A DNA stretch of 64,000 nucleotides from UBA8752 sp036159995 (GCA_036159995.1 JAYYEI010000037.1:1-64000); one strand, 5' to 3'; counted from the stretch's first letter, positions 18,178 to 27,189 are shown. The notes: generated from the sequence alone by a model not told the origin. Program-made: numbers and translations.

Positions 18178-18864
18178 TCAGTCGGTCTTGCGCTCGAGGA
18201 CCTCGTCGATCATGCCGTAGGCTTTGGCCTCCTCGGCAATCATCCAGTAGTCGCGGTCGCTGTCCTCCCACACCTTTTGGTAATCCTGACCACTGTGGTG
18301 GGCGATGATCTTGTAGAGCTCTTCCTTGAGCTTCATGATCTCCCGGGCGGTGATTTCGATGTCGCTGGCCTGGCCACGGGCCCCACCCAGCGGCTGATGG
18401 ATCATGGTCCGGCTGTGCTTCAGGCCCGTCCGCTTGCCGGCAGCCCCGGCGCAAAGCAACACGGCGCCCATAGAGGCCGCCATGCCCGTGCAGATGGTCG
18501 CCACGTCGGGGCGGATGTACTGCATCGTGTCGTAGATGCCGAGTCCGGCGTAGACGCTGCCACCTGGGGAATTGATGTAGATCTGGATGTCCTTGGTCGG
18601 GTCGGTGGACTCGAGGAAGAGCATCTGGGCCTGAATGATGTTGGCGATGTAGTCATCGACCCCGGTGCCGAGGAAGATGATGCGGTCGGCCATCAGGCGG
18701 GAGAAGACGTCCACCTCGCGGAACGGCATCTGACGCTCCTCGATTACGGTGCGCGTCATGTTCTCCGGACCGTGGACGGCGGAGATGTAGTCCTCGACGT
18801 GGTGGCTGGTGAAGCCGCGGTCCTTGACGGCGTACTTCAGGAATTCCTTGCGGGTGCTCATCAT
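18178..18864 (-). CDS. clpP: ATP-dependent Clp protease proteolytic subunit
   Basis: 228 residues. The serine protease triad is visible: Ser in CTGMAASMGAVLL, His in RTMIHQPLGG, Asp in EDSDRDYWM. The N-terminus is ~25 residues longer than in E. coli, as usual in Bacteroidota. Two ATGs are adjacent (18864 and 18861). A near-consensus -7 element lies 7 nt upstream of the first, suggesting its own very short or absent leader even though tig is just upstream. Confidence 0.96.
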   Translation of the reverse strand: MMSTRKEFLKYAVKDRGFTSHHVEDYISAVHGPENMTRTVIEERQMPFREVDVFSRLMADRIIFLGTGVDDYIANIIQAQMLFLESTDPTKDIQIYINSPGGSVYAGLGIYDTMQYIRPDVATICTGMAASMGAVLLCAGAAGKRTGLKHSRTMIHQPLGGARGQASDIEITAREIMKLKEELYKIIAHHSGQDYQKVWEDSDRDYWMIAEEAKAYGMIDEVLERKTD

Positions 18865-18871
18865 GAGAATG

Positions 18872-18879
18872 GAAAGTTA
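18872..18879 (-). promoter_or_regulatory. -7-like element (TAACTTTC) for clpP
   Basis: One mismatch to TAnnTTTG, 7 nt upstream of the clpP ATG on the minus strand. It would give a nearly leaderless clpP-clpX-mutS transcript. Confidence 0.35.
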
Positions 18880-18911
18880 GGTCCGACCCGGCACAGGGCC
18901 GAAGGGAAAAT

Positions 18912-20261
18912 TCAGAGCGCCCGGACGATTTCCATCCACTCCTCGTGGGAAACCTCCTTTTCCTTGATTTTGGCGAGTTCCCGGAGCTTGTCGATGGCTT
19001 TACGCTCGTAAATCATCTCCGCGACGCGGCGCACCTCCTTCTGCTCGGTCAGCATCTGGGCGACCATGGGGTCGAGCTGCTCCGCCTCCAGCGGAATGCC
19101 GTACTGGGCGTATTGGGCCTTGATGGCGTTGCCCGCCTCAGCCTGGATCTCCTCACCGGACACGTCGATGTCGTGCTCGTCGATGATGTGGTTCTGGATG
19201 ATCTGCCACTTGATGCCCTTGGCGTACTCCTCGAACTCCGCCTCGATTTCCTCGGCCGTGATGGGCTTCTCATTGGCGATCTGGATCCACCGCTTCAGGA
19301 ATTCCTCGGGCAGGGACGGATTGAGCTTGTCCACGACCTCCTCGACGAACTTCCGGCGGAACACGCGGTCGCCGTCGCGGTCGAAGATGCGCTGCAGGTC
19401 CTCCTCGACCTTGGCGCGGAAGCCGGCTTCGTCGGTCACGACGTCCTCGCCGAACAGCTTGTCGTAGAGCTCCTCGCCGAGCTCGGCCGGTTCGATGTGC
19501 CGGACCTCCTTGACGGTGAAGCGGAGCGGGCTCTTGAATTCCGCGGCGGCCTTGGCGTCGATCCCGAGCATGCGGGCGAGGTCCTCCGCGTCGCGGCTGA
19601 CCTCTCCCGGCTGGACCACCACCTGCGCCTCCTGGCTCAGTCCCATGAGGGCCTTGGTGGTCTTGGCGTCCTTCACGGAGTCCATGCTGATCGTGCCCTC
19701 GTGCATCACGCCACCGGGCTTGACCTCATCGCCCTCCATCTCGACGAATTCGCCGACCACGAGGCAATCCTCGCCGATTTCGGTCCGCTCGGACATCTTG
19801 CCGTAGCGGCGGCGCAGGTCGCCGATCTGCTCGTCGATGAGCGCCTCGTCAATGCGCACCTTGTGGTGGACGAACTTGGTGAACCAGCCGAATTTGATGT
19901 CCACCTGCGGGCTGAGGCCGATGTCATACCGGAAGGTGAAGACATCCGGCTTGTCCCAGTTGCCTTCGGAATCGTTCTCCTTGGCGGGAATGGGCTGGCC
20001 CAGGATGCGCAGCTTTTCCTCGCGGATGTAGCCGTCCATCTTCTCGCCCAGCAGCTTATTCAGCTCGTCGGCGAGGACGGCCTTTCCGTATTGCTTGCGG
20101 ACCAATTGGATCGGCACCTTGCCCGCACGGAAACCGGGCATCTTGACCTGCTTGCGGTACTCCTCGAGAATGCCGTCCACCTTCTCCTTGTAATCCTCCG
20201 GATGGACCTTGACGGTCAGGACGCCGTTCAGCGCGTCGATGTTCTCCTTGGTGATTTCCAT
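18912..20261 (-). CDS. tig: trigger factor chaperone
   Basis: 449 residues from the ATG at 20261. The ribosome-binding domain contains MPGFRAGKVPIQLVRKQYGK, the trigger factor signature GFRxGKxP. The middle PPIase-like domain is divergent and the long helical C-terminal chaperone domain is intact. It binds nascent chains at the ribosomal exit tunnel. It is followed by clpP, clpX and mutS, the usual tig-clpP-clpX order, and begins 27 nt after a tRNA-Leu gene on the same strand. Confidence 0.94.
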   Translation of the reverse strand: MEITKENIDALNGVLTVKVHPEDYKEKVDGILEEYRKQVKMPGFRAGKVPIQLVRKQYGKAVLADELNKLLGEKMDGYIREEKLRILGQPIPAKENDSEGNWDKPDVFTFRYDIGLSPQVDIKFGWFTKFVHHKVRIDEALIDEQIGDLRRRYGKMSERTEIGEDCLVVGEFVEMEGDEVKPGGVMHEGTISMDSVKDAKTTKALMGLSQEAQVVVQPGEVSRDAEDLARMLGIDAKAAAEFKSPLRFTVKEVRHIEPAELGEELYDKLFGEDVVTDEAGFRAKVEEDLQRIFDRDGDRVFRRKFVEEVVDKLNPSLPEEFLKRWIQIANEKPITAEEIEAEFEEYAKGIKWQIIQNHIIDEHDIDVSGEEIQAEAGNAIKAQYAQYGIPLEAEQLDPMVAQMLTEQKEVRRVAEMIYERKAIDKLRELAKIKEKEVSHEEWMEIVRAL

Positions 20262-20288
20262 GTCGTTGTGCTCGTGTGCGGTACAGTG

Positions 20289-20370
20289 TGCGGGCGAAGG
20301 GACTCGAACCCCCACGCCTTGCGGCACCAGATCCTAAATCTGGCGTGTCTACCAATTCCACCACGCCCGC
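20289..20370 (-). tRNA. tRNA-Leu (anticodon TAG)
   Basis: The minus strand folds as a class II tRNA. The acceptor stem is GCGGGCG/CGCCCGC, the D-arm region is GTGGAATTGGTAGACAC, the anticodon stem CCAGA/TCTGG encloses loop TTTAGGA (anticodon TAG), the extra arm is TGCCGCAAGGCGT, and the T-arm is GGGTTCGAGTCCC. A is the discriminator; CCA is not encoded (CAC follows). tig starts 27 nt downstream on the same strand. Confidence 0.95.
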
Positions 20371-21047
20371 AGGGGGCGCGAAGATAGGCCTCTTCTCGAC
20401 GGGGACGAAGCGAGGGGCACCGCCTGTCAACTGCGGGTTTGCCGACGGTTGCCAAGAGGGACATTCCGCGCCGTGATCCTCCCGGCTCTCGTGATGTTGC
20501 CCCTGGCGTTGTCCGTCCCGCCCGAGCCCCCATGCCCGAGGGAGTCCTCGGGGTGGGCCGAGGTGCGGATGGCGCCGCCTGGCGCGGTGTTCCTGCGGTC
20601 CGGCGTGGTGTTCGTTTCAGGACAGTCCGAGGGGAGGCTCGAGGGGAGGTGGATCTCCGGAGGCACGGGGGAAGTCCATGGAGCCATCGCCCTTCCGTTG
20701 GACGCGGATCGAACGCTGGCCCTCGGCCTGTCCGGGACGGTGGGCGAGGCGCTAGGGGTCCGTTTCGGTCTGGCCTTGGAGGACGGCCCGGCCCCTCCGA
20801 GGCGGCGAGGCTCACGCGTTCGTCCGTCATCGACCTTCCGGAGGGCGCACGGAATGGGCCTTGCGGTTCTCCTGGCAGGAGCCGGAGGGGTCCAGGTGGG
20901 AGCCGGGCAGGCGAAAAACAGGAATTGCAGGGTTCAGCGTGGATTTCCGGCCGGGCACCGGCAGACGGGGCCGTGTGGGGCGGCGCTATATTGGGCGGGC
21001 GGAACGCAAGGCTGTCCTTCCGCCGCCAAACCAACCGAAAGACGACC
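20371..21047 (+). other. 0.7-kb stretch with no convincing gene; weak ORF 20449-21171
   Basis: Between tRNA-Leu and efp there is no recognisable gene. A plus-strand frame from a TTG at 20449 to 21171 has high GC at third positions up to about 20,760, and its first residues look signal-like (RAVILPALVMLPLALSV). However it has no ATG start, resembles no family I know, and would run 124 bases into efp in another frame. It may be a decayed or lineage-specific gene, or chance in GC-rich DNA. At 20987-20994 TATATTGG is a loose -7 match that could serve efp. Confidence 0.3.
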
Positions 21048-21614
21048 ATGGCCACCACTTCCGACATCAAGAATGGACTCTGCATCCGCCACCAGGGGGG
21101 ATTGTACCAGGTCATTGAATTCCTCCACAAGAAGACCGCGCGCGGCTCAGGCAACGTCTGGACGAAGATGAAAAACCTCGAGAACGGGAAGATCATCGAG
21201 CACAGCTACAACACCGGCTCCAAGATTGACGTGATCCGCGTGGAGACCCGGGAGTACACCTACCTCTACGAGGATGACATGGGGTACAACTTCATGAATT
21301 CTGAGACGTTCGAGCAGATCAGCCTCGAGAAGCACCTGATCGACAACCCGCAATTCCTGCAGGACGAGATGAAGTGCCTCATCGTCTTCCATGCCGAGGA
21401 GGAGCGCCCCCTGAGTGCCACCCTGCCGAGCCACATCGAGGCCGAGATTACCTACACCGAACCGGGGGTCAAGGGCGACACCGCGACCAATACGCTGAAG
21501 CCGGCGACGATCGACACGGGGGCCGAGGTCCGCGTACCGCTCTTCATCAACATCGGCGACCGGATCAAGGTGGACACCCGCACGGGAGACTACTCCGAAC
21601 GGGTCAAGAAGTAA
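21048..21614 (+). CDS. efp: translation elongation factor P
   Basis: 188 residues in three beta domains. EF-P rescues ribosomes stalled on polyproline. The N-terminus MATTSDIKNGLCIRHQGGLY, domain II and the C-terminal signature (EPGVKGDTATNTLKPATIDTGA, read in two halves) are typical. The loop that normally carries a modified Lys or Arg reads HKKTARGSGNVW, so the tip residue aligned to E. coli Lys34 is Arg32. The start is the ATG at 21048; a longer in-frame extension upstream is not supported. The next gene follows by 5 nt. Confidence 0.96.
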   Translation: MATTSDIKNGLCIRHQGGLYQVIEFLHKKTARGSGNVWTKMKNLENGKIIEHSYNTGSKIDVIRVETREYTYLYEDDMGYNFMNSETFEQISLEKHLIDNPQFLQDEMKCLIVFHAEEERPLSATLPSHIEAEITYTEPGVKGDTATNTLKPATIDTGAEVRVPLFINIGDRIKVDTRTGDYSERVKK

Positions 21615-21619
21615 GCGCC

Positions 21620-22843
21620 ATGTCCGCCGATCTCCGGACACGGAAACGGCTGGACCGCTTGCGTCAGCAGGCGGACGCGTTGTTGGACCTAACCCAGGCC
21701 ATCAACCGCAACGTGCCCGATGACGAGCTCTTCGGTCACTACCAACGTATCCTGAATGCCCTCGGGGTCGGCAAGCTCGCCCTGTTCTGCCGCGACTTCG
21801 GAGACGGCACCTGGGCCTGTGCCGTGGAATGGGGCTACCCCACCAAGTTGCCCCGTCTGGACGATGCCGATGCGGCCCTCGGCGGCAAGGCCCACGCCAT
21901 CGTCGCCGGCGACACCGAGGTGGAGTTTGACCTCGCCATTCCCGTCGAGCACGAACAGGAGGTCATCGCCTACGTGGTGATGGGCGACCGCGAGGAGGGC
22001 CGAGGCATGAGCCCGTCCATCCGCCACGTTCGCTTCATCACGACCTTGACCAATGTGCTCGTCGTCGCCCTCCGGAACCGGGAGCTGACGGCCGAACGCA
22101 TCCGGACGGCGGGAATCGAGCGGGAGCTGGAACTGGCTGGGGAAATGCAGTCCATGCTGCTCCCCCGGATGTTGCCCGAGGACGACCACCGGAGCTTTTC
22201 CGCCCGGTATCGTCCCCACCATCACGTGGGCGGAGACTATTACGATGCCGTGCGGCTCGCCGACGGGCGCATGGCCATCGCCATCGCCGATGTGAGCGGA
22301 AAGGGCATGCCCGCGGCGTTTCTCATGTCCAACTTCCAGGCCCATCTGCACGCCCACCTCGAGCGGGGCGAGGTGGACCTCGAGAATCTCGTCCGGTCCC
22401 TGAACCAGAGGGTCTTCAGCAGTGCCCGCGGAGAGCGCTTCATCACCTTCTTCTTTGCGCTCCACGACCCGGCACGGGGCGCCATCGACTACGTCAACTG
22501 CGGCCACAACCCCCCGCTCTTTGTGCCGGACAAGGGACCGGGAATGTTCCTAGGAGCCGGCTGTCCTGGCCTCGGCATGCTGGATGCGTTGCCCGTGGTG
22601 GGCGTCGGGACGCTGGATGCACGTCCCGGATCGACGCTGGTCTGCTTCACCGACGGTCTGGTCGAGCAGGAAAACGAAGCCGGTCAGGATTTCGGGGAGC
22701 ACCGCCTGCAGCGCCTTGTCGAGTCCGATCGGAAGGCGGGGGCGGAGGCGATGAACGCCGCCATCATCGTGGAATGGGAGCGCCACCGGGGGACGGCGGA
22801 TCCAGCGGACGATACGGCCCTGCTGACGACCCGCTTCTCCTGA
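21620..22843 (+). CDS. SpoIIE/RsbU-type PP2C phosphatase with GAF-like sensor region
   Basis: 407 residues. Residues ~1-155 form a GAF-like region (DALLDLTQAINRNVPDDELF) joined by a helical linker (RELELAGEMQSMLLP) to a PP2C_SIG domain. Metal-site motifs are HVGGDYYDAVRL, IADVSGKGMPAAFLMS, VNCGHNPP and the final DDTALLTTRF. The family dephosphorylates anti-sigma-factor antagonists; Bacteroidota versions often have unknown targets. It is co-oriented with efp and its last 80 bases overlap the convergent O-antigen-ligase-like gene. Confidence 0.9.
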   Translation: MSADLRTRKRLDRLRQQADALLDLTQAINRNVPDDELFGHYQRILNALGVGKLALFCRDFGDGTWACAVEWGYPTKLPRLDDADAALGGKAHAIVAGDTEVEFDLAIPVEHEQEVIAYVVMGDREEGRGMSPSIRHVRFITTLTNVLVVALRNRELTAERIRTAGIERELELAGEMQSMLLPRMLPEDDHRSFSARYRPHHHVGGDYYDAVRLADGRMAIAIADVSGKGMPAAFLMSNFQAHLHAHLERGEVDLENLVRSLNQRVFSSARGERFITFFFALHDPARGAIDYVNCGHNPPLFVPDKGPGMFLGAGCPGLGMLDALPVVGVGTLDARPGSTLVCFTDGLVEQENEAGQDFGEHRLQRLVESDRKAGAEAMNAAIIVEWERHRGTADPADDTALLTTRFS

Positions 22844-24275
22844 GTCCCACGTCCATCATGACGAGCATGGCGAGAAAGCCCCAGAACGGGGCGCTGGCCT
22901 TGTCGGTGTCGAGGTAGTTGTTCAACACCCCGTGGATGAAGTAGGTCAGCACACCGAGGTAGATCGAGAGGGCCCACCAGGAGCGCCAGCGGTCCTGATG
23001 GCGCAGGGCGCGGTGGACGCGGAAGCCCACGACGGAGGTCCACCACAGCAAGGCGAGCACGATGAGCGCGCCGGGCACACCCTGCTCGGCCAGCGGCCCG
23101 AGGTATTCGCTGTGGGCGTTGCCCCGGTCGGCGTTGTTGGTCGAGATGATCGTCCGGTGTTCCGACCGCTGGAAGGGGGCGTAGACAAACTGATACGTCC
23201 CCGGTCCCCAGCCGACGAAGGGGCGCTCCTGCCAGAGCGCCAGGGCGCAGCTCCAGCGGTTGATGCGCTCGAGATTGGAGGCGTCACTGGAGACGTTGGA
23301 GATGGATTCCACGTGCTCGGTCAGGTCGTCCGACGAGTCCTGGTCGTTGCGCTCCAGGGAAATGAGGAGCTGGTCCCAGACCAGGAACAGCATCAGCAAT
23401 CCCAGGATGCCGGTGCCCAGCAGCGTGCGCAGCCGCACCCCAAACATCATGAGGGCCCCGACGCCAGCCGCGGCCGCCACGGAGACCCAGGCCGCCCGGG
23501 TGAAGGAGAGAATCAGGCCCACGGTCAGGACCATGAATGCCACCGTCAGGCCGAGCTTGCCGATGCCCGAACGGCCGGGCTTGAGAAGCAGGGCCAGTGA
23601 CGGGAACCAGAACATGGCGAGCACAGCGCCGTAGCTCGTGTGGTCCTTGAAGAAGGGGTCCATTACCCAGTGTCCCGCCTGCTTCTCGAACCCGTAGCCC
23701 GCGTGCCGCACCACGGTGTAGACGATGACGGCGAGCAGGGGAATCAGGTAGAGCAGGACAAAGCGTTCCTGTTTCCGTTCCCCGGTGACGAGTGGGGCGA
23801 GGAGGAAGAAGAACCCGACCACGAACCATCCCCGCGCGATGAGGAATTTCATCGAGACCATCGGGTCGGAGGAGGTGAGGGTGGTCAGGACGAGCCACAC
23901 GAACATCACCTGGATGCACCGGGTGATGGGGTGCGCCTCGAGGCCGGCATCGAGCCGAACGCCCCGCAGTCGGTCGAGCAGGAAGAGCAAGAGCAGGCCG
24001 AAGAGCAGGGGTTCCGTGGGGAGGTACAGCCCGACGCCACCGATCTCGAGCTCTTCGAGGTTGAGGCTCAGGGGGACTGTGGCCACCAGTCCGAGAAGGA
24101 GCAGGTCCCGACGGGCGAGGGCGAGGGCGACGACCCCGACCACGAGGGGCAGAGCGGCGACCGGCCAGGCCTGGGTAGCGATGGCAGCTCCGAGCAGCAG
24201 GGCATACCCGAGCGCCACCGTGACGGCGGTGCGGTGTTCGGGAAGCCGGAACCGGAGGCCGTCGCCGGAGGGCAT
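22764..24275 (-). CDS. O-antigen ligase/polymerase-like membrane protein
   Basis: 503 residues with about ten to twelve membrane spans (ALGYALLLGAAIATQAW, GLVATVPLSLNL and so on). A large periplasmic loop near residues ~320-410 has the family-typical RPFVGWGPGTYQFVY and NAHSEYLGPLAEQGVPGAL, as in Wzy_C/O-antigen ligase proteins. It likely joins or polymerises surface polysaccharide. The start ATG overlaps the stop of the Wzz-like gene (TGATG). The C-terminal tail of ~26 residues after the last span overlaps the phosphatase gene on the other strand. Confidence 0.88.
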   Translation of the reverse strand: MPSGDGLRFRLPEHRTAVTVALGYALLLGAAIATQAWPVAALPLVVGVVALALARRDLLLLGLVATVPLSLNLEELEIGGVGLYLPTEPLLFGLLLLFLLDRLRGVRLDAGLEAHPITRCIQVMFVWLVLTTLTSSDPMVSMKFLIARGWFVVGFFFLLAPLVTGERKQERFVLLYLIPLLAVIVYTVVRHAGYGFEKQAGHWVMDPFFKDHTSYGAVLAMFWFPSLALLLKPGRSGIGKLGLTVAFMVLTVGLILSFTRAAWVSVAAAAGVGALMMFGVRLRTLLGTGILGLLMLFLVWDQLLISLERNDQDSSDDLTEHVESISNVSSDASNLERINRWSCALALWQERPFVGWGPGTYQFVYAPFQRSEHRTIISTNNADRGNAHSEYLGPLAEQGVPGALIVLALLWWTSVVGFRVHRALRHQDRWRSWWALSIYLGVLTYFIHGVLNNYLDTDKASAPFWGFLAMLVMMDVGLRRSGSSAGPYRPLDPPSPGGAPIPR

Positions 24276-25267
24276 CAACGGACGGCGTCGCGGAAGAGCA
24301 AGAAGACGAGAGCGGCCAGGGCGACGGACACCGCGCCCATGACGGTGATGAGCCAGCGGATGGGACGGGCCTTCTTGTCCGCCACGGCGGCACGGTCGAC
24401 CACGAACGCAGCGGGAATCTGGGACTCCGCATCCAGCTTGTTGAGGTCGAAGCGCTTCTTCAGGACGGCCTCTTGTTCGAAGGCGTCCTCGAGCTTTGTG
24501 GTCAGTTGGTTGAATTCCGTGGCGTAGGGGGCCAACTTCTCCATCTTGCCCAAGATGTTGGCCGCCCGGGAGGGCTGGCCTTCGGCGAGGGCGGTGGCAT
24601 ACTGCTCATTGAGGCCCTCGATCTGGACGGGGTAATCGTACACCCCTTCGCGACGCAAGTCGGCCAATCGGTCCTCCATGCGTTCGATGCCTTTCTGGTG
24701 CTGCTCGAGGCTCTGCTTCGCATAGCGGAAGGCCTCCATGGCGCGGTCGTTCCGGAGCTGGTTGGAGACCGAATCGGTGAGGTTGGCGATGTCGTTGGCG
24801 ATGTCGCGGGCCATGACGGGCTCTTTGTCGAAGACGTCGATTCGGATGGACCCATAGCGCGTCAGCGCGGCGTCGACCTTGCCGGCATAGACCTTGGCCA
24901 TGGCGGCCTGAGCCCCGGCTTCCCCGCGTTCAATCTCGTAGTGCGACCAGAGGTCATATTTGTCGATGATGCGCCGCCGCACCCGGTCCGAATTGAGGAT
25001 CTGCAGAAGGCGTTCCGCATCCTCCGTTTCACCGTAGGCGAGGATGTCCTCCCGCTTCTCCACCTCGTAGAACTGGGCGCCGATGGACTGCTGGGGGAGG
25101 GCGAACAGCACCACCGAGGATTGGAATTCAGGCTCGATGAGGAAGGTCGCCGCCGCGCTGATGATGCCGCCGAGGGCACCCGCAATGACGAGGGGCATCC
25201 GCCAGTCCCAGATGCGTTTCAGGAGGGCGGAATCCCCTTCCGGGGTTCGGGATGAAGAATCGGTCAT
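24275..25267 (-). CDS. Wzz-like polysaccharide chain-length/co-polymerase protein
   Basis: 330 residues. A membrane segment at ~23-44 (PLVIAGALGGIISAAATFLI) and one near the C-terminus (~302-322) flank a long periplasmic coiled-coil region (AKQSLEQHQKGIERMEDRLA), the layout of Wzz/PCP proteins. A typical PEFQSSVVLF beta segment follows the first span. It has no tyrosine-kinase domain. It is translationally coupled to the O-antigen-ligase-like gene and divergent from the GT4 gene. Confidence 0.85.
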   Translation of the reverse strand: MTDSSSRTPEGDSALLKRIWDWRMPLVIAGALGGIISAAATFLIEPEFQSSVVLFALPQQSIGAQFYEVEKREDILAYGETEDAERLLQILNSDRVRRRIIDKYDLWSHYEIERGEAGAQAAMAKVYAGKVDAALTRYGSIRIDVFDKEPVMARDIANDIANLTDSVSNQLRNDRAMEAFRYAKQSLEQHQKGIERMEDRLADLRREGVYDYPVQIEGLNEQYATALAEGQPSRAANILGKMEKLAPYATEFNQLTTKLEDAFEQEAVLKKRFDLNKLDAESQIPAAFVVDRAAVADKKARPIRWLITVMGAVSVALAALVFLLFRDAVR

Positions 25268-25380
25268 GGTTGTGTTCGTTGGCCGAAGGCGTCAGGGTGC
25301 AAGATGCATCCGGTCGGGGCGAGAACGGTCAGTGCCCCTCGCGCAGTATGCGGGTTCTTTCCACCGCCGTCCGTGGGGCG

Positions 25381-25388
25381 TAGTTTCG
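25381..25388 (+). promoter_or_regulatory. -7-like element (TAGTTTCG), 5 nt before the GT4 start
   Basis: One mismatch to TAnnTTTG. The ATG of the glycosyltransferase begins after CCTCC, so the transcript would begin at or near the start codon. Confidence 0.4.
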
Positions 25389-25393
25389 CCTCC

Positions 25394-26581
25394 ATGGCCG
25401 TCATCGCCATCAATACGCGCTTGGTGGTGCCCGGTCGGCTCGACGGCATCGGGTGGTTCACGCTCGAGACGGTCCAGCGGATGGTCGCGGACCATCCGGA
25501 GCACGAGTTCCACCTGTTTTTCGACCGCACACCTCCAGAGGAGCTGTTTCCCGGGGACAATGTGACGCTCCATTGGGTCTGGCCCCCCGCCCGGCGTCCC
25601 TTCCTGGTGGACTGGTGGATGGACTACAGTGTCCCGAGGATGCTGCGGAAGGTCGGAGCGGACCTGTTCCTGTCTCCCGATGGATTCCTCAGCCACCGCA
25701 CGGCGGTGCCGCAGGTCGCGGTTCAGCACGACCTCAATTTCGAGCACCATCCCGAGTGGCTTCCCCCGGCTGTCGCCCGGCACTATCGCCGTCGGTTCCC
25801 CGAAGCGGCCCGCAAGGCAGTGCGGCTCGCCACGGTGAGTCGGTACAGTGCGGACGACATCGCCGACCAGTACGGCATCGACCCCGACCGGATCGACGTG
25901 GTCTACAATGGAGCGGGCGCCCCGTACCACAAGCCGCTGGGCCTCGATGCTGAGCAGGAGGCCCGGAGAATCCGCAACCGGATGACGGGAGGCCATCCCT
26001 TCTTCGTCTTCATCGGCACGCAGCATCCCCGGAAAAACCTCGAAGGACTGTTGGACGCTTTTGCGCGCTACCGGAACCGCGGAGGTCAGTGGGACCTCCT
26101 GCTGGTGGGCAAGGCCATCTGGCGCAAGCGGGGCTTTGACGCCCGCGGGGCCATGGGCAGTGTGGCCGACGACGTGAAGGACCACATCCACCGCAGTGGA
26201 TGGCTTCCCCAAGATGAGCTGGCCTCGGTCCTCGCCGCGGCGGGGGGACTGGTGTTCATCCCGTGGTTCGAGGGGTTCGGGATTCCCTTGTTGGAGGCCT
26301 TCTCGGCCGGAACCCCGACCATCCATTCGGACCGGACCTCCCTGCCCGAGGTGTCGGCCGGAGCGGGGTTGCAAGTGGACCCGGGCGATGCCGAGGCGGT
26401 GGCGTCGGCCATGCTCCGGCTGGAGCGCGAGCCGGCCCTCCGGGAGCGGCTGGTGGAGCTGGGGCATGACCGCGCCGAGGCCTTCAGCTGGGAACGGACG
26501 GCCTTCCTAATGTGGGACTGTCTGGTCTGCGCCGGCGAAGCGGCCGGGGTGCCGCTCGGACCGAAATCCGAAGGGCGATGA
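25394..26581 (+). CDS. family 4 glycosyltransferase
   Basis: 395 residues, GT-B fold. The N-terminal domain starts MAVIAINTRLVVPGRLDGIG (acceptor side). The C-terminal GT4 donor domain has FFVFIGTQHPRKNLEGLLDA, VFIPWFEGFGIPLLEAFSAG (the E-X7-E motif) and LPEVSAGAG. It probably adds a sugar during surface polysaccharide synthesis, consistent with the Wzz- and ligase-like genes divergently next to it. The stop overlaps rnhB (ATGA). Confidence 0.92.
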   Translation: MAVIAINTRLVVPGRLDGIGWFTLETVQRMVADHPEHEFHLFFDRTPPEELFPGDNVTLHWVWPPARRPFLVDWWMDYSVPRMLRKVGADLFLSPDGFLSHRTAVPQVAVQHDLNFEHHPEWLPPAVARHYRRRFPEAARKAVRLATVSRYSADDIADQYGIDPDRIDVVYNGAGAPYHKPLGLDAEQEARRIRNRMTGGHPFFVFIGTQHPRKNLEGLLDAFARYRNRGGQWDLLLVGKAIWRKRGFDARGAMGSVADDVKDHIHRSGWLPQDELASVLAAAGGLVFIPWFEGFGIPLLEAFSAGTPTIHSDRTSLPEVSAGAGLQVDPGDAEAVASAMLRLEREPALRERLVELGHDRAEAFSWERTAFLMWDCLVCAGEAAGVPLGPKSEGR

Positions 26582-27189
26582 GCTCCGGACTCCGCACCTT
26601 CCTCGTTGATGGACGAACCGAAGCCGGTGTGGACGAAGCCGGGAGGGGCTGTCTCGCAGGACCGGTCACCGCGGCAGCCGTCATTCCTGGTCCGGAGGGC
26701 ATCCGTTGGCTCGATCAGGGTCTCGACGACAGCAAGAAGCTCGACGCGGAGGCCCGGACCCGCCTGCGGTCCGCCATCGAGCGAGACGCCCAGGCGTGGT
26801 GTGTCGGGTGGGCCACCGTCGAGGAAATCGAGCAGGTCAACATCCTGCAGGCGACCTATCTCGCCATGCACCGGGCCATCGATGGCCTCGGGTTCCGTCC
26901 AGAGCACCTGCTCATCGACGGAAATCGGTTCCGCCCCCACGACATTCCCCACTCCTGCGAAATCAAGGGGGATGGCCGATTCCTGGCCATCGCGGCGGCG
27001 AGCATCTTGGCCAAAACGCACCGCGATGAGCGCATGGCGGCCTTGGCGATGGACCACCCGGAATACGGATGGGACGGCAACAAGGGCTACCCGACTCCTG
27101 CCCACAAGGAAGCGCTCCGGGTCCATGGCCACACGGCTCACCACCGCCGAACTTTCCGGGGAGTCCAAGGGTCATTATTCCCCCTCTGA
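26578..27189 (+). CDS. rnhB: ribonuclease HII
   Basis: 203 residues. RNase HII removes ribonucleotides from DNA and RNA primers. The motif AGVDEAGRGCLAGPV holds the first two acidic catalytic residues; LLIDGNRF and ASILAKTHRDERM supply the others. The start ATG overlaps the glycosyltransferase stop and directly precedes the conserved fold. Confidence 0.95.
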   Translation: MSSGLRTFLVDGRTEAGVDEAGRGCLAGPVTAAAVIPGPEGIRWLDQGLDDSKKLDAEARTRLRSAIERDAQAWCVGWATVEEIEQVNILQATYLAMHRAIDGLGFRPEHLLIDGNRFRPHDIPHSCEIKGDGRFLAIAAASILAKTHRDERMAALAMDHPEYGWDGNKGYPTPAHKEALRVHGHTAHHRRTFRGVQGSLFPL

